36,052 nt of DNA from Acidobacteriota bacterium (GTDB lineage Bacteria; Acidobacteriota; Vicinamibacteria; Fen-336): the NCBI GenBank assembly GCA_022340585.1, contig JAJDNS010000137.1:1-36052 (forward strand). Direction: 5' to 3'. The notes below the pieces were generated by a model. That model saw only the letters and a list, made by a program, of their open reading frames with translations, was not told the DNA's origin and did no database searches. Both the position numbers and the translations under genes were made by a program. Shown in pieces: positions 31,165-36,052 of this stretch (within the stretch, counting starts at the first letter, position 1; every line of letters starts with the position of its first letter).

Positions 31165-32196
31165 TCACGCGTTCTTCAGGACCGCATCCTGGTACGAGCA
31201 GCCGTACCCCTTCGACGGGTCCTTGTAGGCCTCGACCCGACCGTCGGCCGCGACCGTCCTCGTCTTCCCCAGGAGGCGCTCGACCTCGGCCGCGTCCAGG
31301 GGTTCGAAGCCCCGCGCGATCCGAACCATGCCGTGCAGCTCTTCCCGGCTCTTCATGGCGCAGATGACGGTGCTCACGGGCAGCGACAGGGCGTAGCGCC
31401 GGCAGAGCTCCCAGTCCATGCCGGTCTCGCGGGGCACCGCGCCCTCGGTCCCCCCGCCCCCGAGAGACTTCATCCCGAGGGCGCCGATACCCTTCTCCCG
31501 ACAGACGGGGAGGACGTTCCTCTCGAAGCTGCGGTACTGGGCGTCGAGGAGGTTGAGCGGCATCTGGACCGTGTCCCACGGGTGGGCGGCGATCATCCGC
31601 AGGTGCGTCTGCGGGTCCCGGTGGCCGGAGAAGCCGAGGAAGCGGGTCTTGCCCGCCTTCCTCGCCTCGAGAAGCGCCCGCAGTGCCCCGCGCTCGGGGT
31701 CGGTGATCCGCTCGATGTCGTCCGCGTACTGGATGGCGTGAAGCTGGAGGAGATCGACCCGGTCCGTCTTGAGCCGGCGGAGGCTGTCGTCGATGTGGCG
31801 CTGCGCCCCGGCGTAGTCCCGAGCGCAGACCTTGGTCATGAGGAACACCCGGTCCCGCCACCCGGGCGCGGCGAGGGCCTTGCCCACCACCTCCTCGGAG
31901 CCCCCCTGGTGGTACTCCCAGGCGTTGTCCAGGAAGGTGATGCCGAGGTCGATGGCCTCGCGGAGCCGGGCGATGCACTCGGCCTCGTCGCCCCCGACCG
32001 CCGCGTGCCAGCCCCCGTAGCCGACGATGGAGACGGAGACGCCCGTGCGGCCCAGGGACCGGACCGGGATCCCGGCGGGCCCGGGGGCCTGCAGGGCGAG
32101 CGTCTCTCCGCGCAGGGCGAGGACGCCCGCGAGGGCGCCCAGGAACTCCCGCCGCGACGCGCCGGGGACGGGTGAATGGCGATGGTCCTGGCTCAT
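31165..32196 (-). CDS. Tat-exported aldo/keto reductase
   Basis: 343 residues from the ATG at 32196 (AGGAGG upstream). SRREFLG (14-20) and a following Ala/Leu stretch form a Tat signal, so the enzyme is expected to leave the cytoplasm folded, with NADP(H) already bound if it uses it. The aldo/keto reductase tetrad is complete: D90 and Y95 (FLDNAWEYH), K122 (LMTKV) and H153 (LLQLHAIQ). LGRTGVSVSIVGYGGWH is the usual opening of the family barrel. The C-terminal cofactor region is shortened (LPVSTVICAMKSREEL) but recognisable. Substrate unknown. It is divergent from the aminotransferase gene. Confidence 0.9.
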   Translation of the reverse strand: MSQDHRHSPVPGASRREFLGALAGVLALRGETLALQAPGPAGIPVRSLGRTGVSVSIVGYGGWHAAVGGDEAECIARLREAIDLGITFLDNAWEYHQGGSEEVVGKALAAPGWRDRVFLMTKVCARDYAGAQRHIDDSLRRLKTDRVDLLQLHAIQYADDIERITDPERGALRALLEARKAGKTRFLGFSGHRDPQTHLRMIAAHPWDTVQMPLNLLDAQYRSFERNVLPVCREKGIGALGMKSLGGGGTEGAVPRETGMDWELCRRYALSLPVSTVICAMKSREELHGMVRIARGFEPLDAAEVERLLGKTRTVAADGRVEAYKDPSKGYGCSYQDAVLKNA

Positions 32197-32237
32197 GGGG
32201 CCTCCTGTCCGTCAGTGTTCGTCTGGGTCGTGCCTCT

Positions 32238-32280
32238 ATCATAAGCGCTCCTCTCCGGGCGTCCCGCGGTGGCGTATCAT
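32238..32280. promoter_or_regulatory. Divergent promoter region with two -10-like boxes
   Basis: In the 111-bp gap between the aldo/keto reductase (-) and the aminotransferase (+), TATGAT on the minus strand (32243-32238) and TATCAT on the plus strand (32275-32280) each match five of six -10 bases. Neither has a good -35 at 16-18 bp. The plus-strand box is 27 bp before the ATG at 32308. Confidence 0.3.
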
Positions 32281-32307
32281 GCCCCCGGAGGAGGAGCGCT
32301 CGGCGGG

Positions 32308-33609
32308 ATGAAGATCGAGAGCCAGAACAACCACCCGGACGTCAACCTCAACCTCAACGTGCGGGGACTCCAGACCTCCCCGACCCTCGCCATCAACGAG
32401 CGCTGTCGCCTCCTGCAGGCCGAGGGCCGCCACGTCTACCGCCTCGGCCTCGGGCAGTCCCCGTTCCCGGTCCCCGAGTCCGTCGTCGAGAAACTGAGAG
32501 CGCACGCCCACGAGAAGGACTACCTCCCGGTCCGGGGGCTGCCGGCGCTGCGCGAGGCGATCGCCGGCTACCTCCGCCGACGCCAGGGGATCGAGCGCTC
32601 GGCCGAGGACATCCTGGTCGGGCCCGGCTCGAAGGAGCTGATGTTCATCCTCCAGCTCGTGTACTACGGGGACCTCGTGATCCCGACCCCGAGCTGGGTG
32701 ACGTACGCTCCGCAGGCCCACATCATCGGACGGCACATCCGCTGGGTTCCCACGACGGCGGAGGAGGGGTGGCCGCTCCGGCCCACCGAGCTGGACGCCG
32801 TCTGCCGCGGTGACCCCGGCCGCCCGCGCCTCGTCATCCTCAACTACCCGTCCAATCCCACGGGGCAGAGCTACAGCGTGGAAGCGCTCAAGGAGCTGGC
32901 CGAGGTGGCGCGGCGCTACCGGGTGATCCTCCTCTCCGACGAGATCTACGGCGAGATCGACCACCAGGGACGGCACGTCTCCATCGCCCGCTTCTACCCG
33001 GAGGGTACGATCATCAGCAGCGGGCTCAGCAAGTGGTGCGGGGCCGGGGGGTGGCGGCTGGGGACGTTTACCTTCCCCTCCTCCCTGCGCTGGCTCCTCG
33101 ACGCCATGGCCGTGGTGTGCAGCGAGAGCTTCACCGCGACCAGCGCCCCCATCCAGTACGCGGCGGTGCGGGCCTTCAAGGGTGGGATCGACCTCGAGCA
33201 GTACCTCTTCCACTCCCGCCGCATCCTCCGGGCCCTGGGCGGAAGCGTGGCCCGCCGGCTGGAGCAGGCGGGGGTCTTCTGTCCGGTGCCCGAGGGGGCC
33301 TTCTACGTGTTCCCCGACTTCGGCAGCCGCGCGGGCCTCGTCGCCGAGCGCGGGTTCACGACGTGCGCCGAGCTCTGCGAGCGAGTCCTCGAGGACACCG
33401 GTGTCGCGTTCCTGCCCGGGGAGGCCTTCGGCCGCGACCCGCGTGAGTTCACGGTGCGGATCGCCTACGTCGACTTCGACGGCGCCCGGGCGCTGGTGGC
33501 GTCCCGGGCCGTGCCCGACGACCAGGAGCTGGACGAGCCGTTCCTGCGGAGCTACTGCGGGCCGGTCGTGGAGGCCATGGACCGTCTCTGCGGGTGGGTG
33601 GGCTGCTAG
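32308..33609 (+). CDS. PLP-dependent class I/II aminotransferase
   Basis: 433 residues from the ATG at 32308 (a GGAGGAGG lies about 10 bp upstream; an in-frame ATG at 32269 is less likely). Fold-type I aminotransferase: LGLGQSPFPVPESVVEKLR and DYLPVRGLPALREAIAGYL at the N-terminus, LVGPGSKELMFIL, NYPSNPTGQSYS (substrate-carboxylate and PLP contacts), SDEIYGEI, and the PLP lysine K242 in GLSKWCGAGGWRLG. The C-terminal arginine motif lies in FTVRIAYVDFDG. It would transfer an amino group between an amino acid (aspartate or aromatic type) and a keto acid in the cytoplasm; the substrate is not deducible. CorA follows 40 bp downstream. Length is slightly above the usual 390-400 because of a C-terminal extension rich in acidic residues. 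Confidence 0.93.
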   Translation: MKIESQNNHPDVNLNLNVRGLQTSPTLAINERCRLLQAEGRHVYRLGLGQSPFPVPESVVEKLRAHAHEKDYLPVRGLPALREAIAGYLRRRQGIERSAEDILVGPGSKELMFILQLVYYGDLVIPTPSWVTYAPQAHIIGRHIRWVPTTAEEGWPLRPTELDAVCRGDPGRPRLVILNYPSNPTGQSYSVEALKELAEVARRYRVILLSDEIYGEIDHQGRHVSIARFYPEGTIISSGLSKWCGAGGWRLGTFTFPSSLRWLLDAMAVVCSESFTATSAPIQYAAVRAFKGGIDLEQYLFHSRRILRALGGSVARRLEQAGVFCPVPEGAFYVFPDFGSRAGLVAERGFTTCAELCERVLEDTGVAFLPGEAFGRDPREFTVRIAYVDFDGARALVASRAVPDDQELDEPFLRSYCGPVVEAMDRLCGWVGC

Positions 33610-33649
33610 GAGCTGCAGTCGCCGGGAACCCGACATCAGGGAGCACGCC

Positions 33650-34861
33650 ATGGCCCAGGACAGACCAAAGACCGACACTCCCACCACCGGCGGCCCGCCG
33701 CCTCCACCGGAGGAAGATCCGGAAGCTCGGCCGAGCGCCCGCCGCCGGCCTCTGCTGCCGTTCCGGGGACCGCGCCTGCCCCGCCGCTTCAAGAAGGCCG
33801 AGCCGGGGTCGCCCGCGGGGCTCGAGGCCCGGGACCTCGCGGCGCTCCCCAGCACCCCGGGGGCTGCCCGCATCACCTGTATCGACTACTCCCCCGACCG
33901 CGTGCAGGTCGAGGAGGTGATCGACGTCGGCGACTTCGTCGCCCGGCACCGTCCCGAGTGGTCCGTGGTCCGATGGATCAACGTCGACGGGCTCACGGAC
34001 CTCGGGGTCATCCAGGCGTTGGCGGAGAAGTACCGCCTTCACCCCCTCGCCGTCGAGGACGTGCTGCACGTGCCCCAGCGGCCCCGGGTTCAGGCCTACG
34101 AGGAGGACGGCTCCTACCAGCCCCGTCTCTTCGTGATCGCCCGGGAAATGGAGCTGATCGACGGCTCCCTGCACACGGAGCAGGTCAGTCTCTTCGTGGG
34201 CCACCAGACCCTCCTCACCTTCCAGGAGGCCCCGGGCGACGTCTGGGACCCGATTCGCCAGCGGATCCGCACCCCCGGATCCCAGCTACGACGCGCCGAC
34301 GTGAGCTTCCTTGCCTACGCGCTCATCGACGCCATCGTGGACGAGGCCTTTCCGATCCTCGAGCACTTCGGCGACCAGCTCGAGGACCTGGAGGAGCTCG
34401 TCCTGCAGCGCCCGGGCCCGGACGTGGCCCGGGAGATCCACCACATCAAGCGCGAGCTCCTCCTGATGCGTCGCGCGATGTGGCCGATGCGCGAGCTGCT
34501 CCAGAGAATGCAGCGCGAGCCCCACGAGTGTTTCTCCGAGATCACCCGCACCTACATCCGCGACGTCTACGACCACGCGATCCAGATCATCGACATCGTG
34601 GAGACCTACCGCGAGGTGGCGACCGGCCTCACCGAAACCTACATGACCGCGGCCAGCAACCGCATGAACGAGATCATGAAGGTGCTCACCGTCATGGGCA
34701 GCATATTCATTCCCCTCACCTTCCTGGCCGGAGTCTACGGGATGAACTTCCACCACTTCCCGGAGCTCGACTGGCCGTGGGCGTATCCGATCTTCTGGCT
34801 GATCTGTCTCGCTCTCGCCGGGGGGATGGTCCTCTGGTTCCGCCGACGCGGCTGGCTCTGA
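33650..34861 (+). CDS. corA: CorA-family magnesium/divalent cation channel
   Basis: 403 residues. The Pro/Arg-rich N-terminus (1-60) is probably disordered. The cytoplasmic domain includes WINVDGLTDLGVIQALAEKYRLHPLAVEDVLH, typical of CorA. A long coiled region (about 230-345, EDLEELVLQRPG through TYMTAASNRMNEIMKVLTVMG) leads to TM1, the selectivity motif G364-M365-N366 in AGVYGMNFHHFPE and TM2, ending with basic residues (FRRRGWL). All are diagnostic of CorA Mg2+ channels. The ATG at 33650 is preceded by AGGGAG. It lies between an aminotransferase and a nucleoside hydrolase with no functional link visible. Confidence 0.94.
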   Translation: MAQDRPKTDTPTTGGPPPPPEEDPEARPSARRRPLLPFRGPRLPRRFKKAEPGSPAGLEARDLAALPSTPGAARITCIDYSPDRVQVEEVIDVGDFVARHRPEWSVVRWINVDGLTDLGVIQALAEKYRLHPLAVEDVLHVPQRPRVQAYEEDGSYQPRLFVIAREMELIDGSLHTEQVSLFVGHQTLLTFQEAPGDVWDPIRQRIRTPGSQLRRADVSFLAYALIDAIVDEAFPILEHFGDQLEDLEELVLQRPGPDVAREIHHIKRELLLMRRAMWPMRELLQRMQREPHECFSEITRTYIRDVYDHAIQIIDIVETYREVATGLTETYMTAASNRMNEIMKVLTVMGSIFIPLTFLAGVYGMNFHHFPELDWPWAYPIFWLICLALAGGMVLWFRRRGWL

Positions 34862-34896
34862 CCGCCTCGTTGCCCGTTGTCGCGGCCTCCGCTACG

Positions 34897-35901
34897 ATGC
34901 GCGCCATGATCAGACAAGCCACCGTTGCCACCCTGCTCCTGGGGAGCACGCTCCTCGCCGGACCGGCCTCGGCCCAGATGTTTCCGCCCCTCACGGACAG
35001 CCAGCGCCTCGTCCAGCTGGAGCCGCCGTCGAAGCGGCCGGTTCACATGGTCCTGGACACCGACACCTTCAACGAGATCGACGACCAGTTCGCCCTGGTC
35101 TACGCGCTCATATCCCCCGAGCTCGACGTCCAGGCGGTGTACGCGGCGCCCTTCCTCAACGCCCGCTCGACGGGCCCCGAGGACGGGATGGAGAGGAGCT
35201 ACGAGGAGATCCTCCGGGTTCTCGACAAGCTCGGGGTCTCGGCGGAGGGCCTGGCCCACCGGGGCAGCCGGCGCTTCATCGCCGATCCCGCGACGCCCGA
35301 GGAGAGCCCGGCGACCCGGGACCTGATCGCCCGCGCGAGAAAGCACTCCCCGGGGAATCCGCTGTACGTGGTGGCGGTGGGCGCGATCACGAACGTGGCC
35401 AACGCCCTCCTGATCGAGCCGTCGATCCTGCCCAACATCGTGGTCGTGTGGCTGGGTGGGAACGGTCACCAGTGGCCGGACCAGCGCGAGTTCAACTACC
35501 GGCAGGACCTGCACGCCTCGCGGACGATCTTCGACAGCGGGGTCCCCTTCGTGCAGCTGCCCTGCACGCCCGTCGTCACGCACTTCGCCACCACCGTGCC
35601 CGAGATGGAGGCGCACGTCGCGGGCCACGGGGCGATCGGCGACTACCTCCTGAAGATCTTCGAGGACTACCACGAGGACCATTTCGCCTGGTCCAAGGTC
35701 CTCTGGGACATGACCGCGGTGGCGTGGGTCGTCAACCACGAGTGGCTGCCGTCCGTCCTCCGCCACAGTCCCATCGTCACCAACGACTACACCTACAGCT
35801 TCGACGAGCGGCGTCACCTCATCCGGGTGGTGTACTTCCTCCACCGGGACCTGATCTTCCGCGACTTCTTCACGAAGCTGCAGAAGCAGGGCGAGCGGTA
35901 G
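34897..35901 (+). CDS. Secreted nucleoside-hydrolase-like protein
   Basis: 334 residues from the ATG at 34897 (a second ATG at 34906 is as good; ribosome site weak). A Sec signal peptide ends near ASA-Q27. The Ca2+/ribose-binding signature is present in a variant form, DTDTFNEIDDQFAL (D54, D56, D62, D63) instead of the usual DTDPGxDD; I recall this longer form from a subgroup of nucleoside hydrolases. The remaining motifs are VAVGAITNVANALLIEP, VVVWLGGNG, NYRQDLHASRTIFDSGVP and VLWDMTAVAWVV, where the terminal Asp of the metal site is kept. It would cleave N-ribosyl bonds of nucleosides in the periplasm. The stop lies 29 bp before the next gene, so these may be co-transcribed. Confidence 0.88.
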   Translation: MRAMIRQATVATLLLGSTLLAGPASAQMFPPLTDSQRLVQLEPPSKRPVHMVLDTDTFNEIDDQFALVYALISPELDVQAVYAAPFLNARSTGPEDGMERSYEEILRVLDKLGVSAEGLAHRGSRRFIADPATPEESPATRDLIARARKHSPGNPLYVVAVGAITNVANALLIEPSILPNIVVVWLGGNGHQWPDQREFNYRQDLHASRTIFDSGVPFVQLPCTPVVTHFATTVPEMEAHVAGHGAIGDYLLKIFEDYHEDHFAWSKVLWDMTAVAWVVNHEWLPSVLRHSPIVTNDYTYSFDERRHLIRVVYFLHRDLIFRDFFTKLQKQGER

Positions 35902-35930
35902 ACGAAGCCCGCCCGGAGAGAAGGAGAGCC

Positions 35931-36052
35931 ATGCCTCGAGAAGCGGGAGCCGTCGACCGTCGCCGGTTCCTCGTGGGCGCCGCCGGGCTGTCGACGTACG
36001 GCCTCTTCGTTCGCGGCCCCGGGGCCGCGGCCGACGAGAGGACCCCGGAGCA
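35931..36052 (+). CDS. Start of a Tat-exported protein (truncated by window edge)
   Basis: The ATG at 35931 follows AAGGAG by 5 bp. Forty codons are visible: a twin-arginine signal DRRRFLV (9-15), a hydrophobic stretch (GAAGLSTYGLFV) and the likely cleavage after a Gly/Ala-rich segment near residue 32. The function lies beyond the window. Being 29 bp after the nucleoside hydrolase, it probably belongs to the same transcript. Confidence 0.75.
   Translation, partial: MPREAGAVDRRRFLVGAAGLSTYGLFVRGPGAAADERTPE

Noticed and set aside
28863..31367. Long plus-strand frame opposite the TonB-receptor gene
   Set aside because: The minus-strand frame has canonical plug and barrel motifs; the plus-strand product has no domain and runs across gene boundaries.

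Overview
The window is a high-GC bacterial chromosome segment with dense genes on both strands. The mix is: TonB-dependent receptor, DUF5916/CBM9-type outer-membrane protein, PQQ-like beta-propeller, COX15/CtaA heme A synthase, an isoquinoline-oxidoreductase-type molybdenum enzyme, a GH78 rhamnosidase, a GH36 alpha-galactosidase and many Tat-exported enzymes. This points to a Gram-negative, respiring polysaccharide degrader such as Acidobacteriota or Gemmatimonadota. The phylum is an inference; there is no rRNA, tRNA or marker gene here to settle it. I see no CRISPR array, prophage, transposase or tRNA.

Layout. 1-363 (-): start of a small lipoprotein. 547-3295 (+): sodium:solute symporter followed at 7 bp by a heme A synthase. 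3606-4643 (+): a periplasmic-binding-protein-like protein without a signal peptide. 4672-11289 (-): an L-rhamnose operon in the order rhaI, rhaB, a second signal-less sugar-binding protein, GH78 alpha-L-rhamnosidase, with a plausible promoter at 11319-11346. 11506-11613 (+): a 35-codon VOC/glyoxalase gene that seems to have lost its middle in frame, then an esterase. 12631-13728 (-): a Tat-exported mannonate-dehydratase-like protein. 13896-14075 (+): a small secreted protein. 14117-16297 (-): a membrane hybrid histidine kinase. 16496-19076 (+): 2Fe-2S and molybdopterin subunits of an exported dehydrogenase. 19054-22199 (-): secreted alpha-galactosidase followed by a Tat-exported TIM-barrel epimerase-like protein. 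22419-26433 (+): PQQ-like propeller and a CBM9/DUF5916 outer-membrane protein. 26488-28080 (-): outer-membrane barrel and TlpA thioredoxin. 28345-28935 (-): a protein made of two PARP-type zinc fingers. 29034-31022 (-): TonB-dependent receptor. 31165-32196 (-): Tat-exported aldo/keto reductase. 32308-35901 (+): aminotransferase, CorA and a secreted nucleoside hydrolase. 35931 to the end (+): start of another Tat-exported protein.

How it fits together. The rhamnose operon would cut terminal L-rhamnose outside the cytoplasm, isomerise it to L-rhamnulose and phosphorylate it. The aldolase and a dedicated rhamnose permease are not in the window; the symporter at 547 is a candidate transporter by position only. 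The alpha-galactosidase, TIM-barrel protein, DUF5916 protein and TonB receptor extend the same glycan theme. Six proteins carry a twin-arginine signal, so much redox and sugar chemistry appears to take place in the periplasm.

The most unusual items are the two-finger PARP-type zinc-finger gene, a dispersed intergenic repeat with three copies of which two bracket that gene, the in-frame-collapsed VOC gene, and two sugar-binding-protein folds with no export signal and no ABC transporter around the rhamnose operon.
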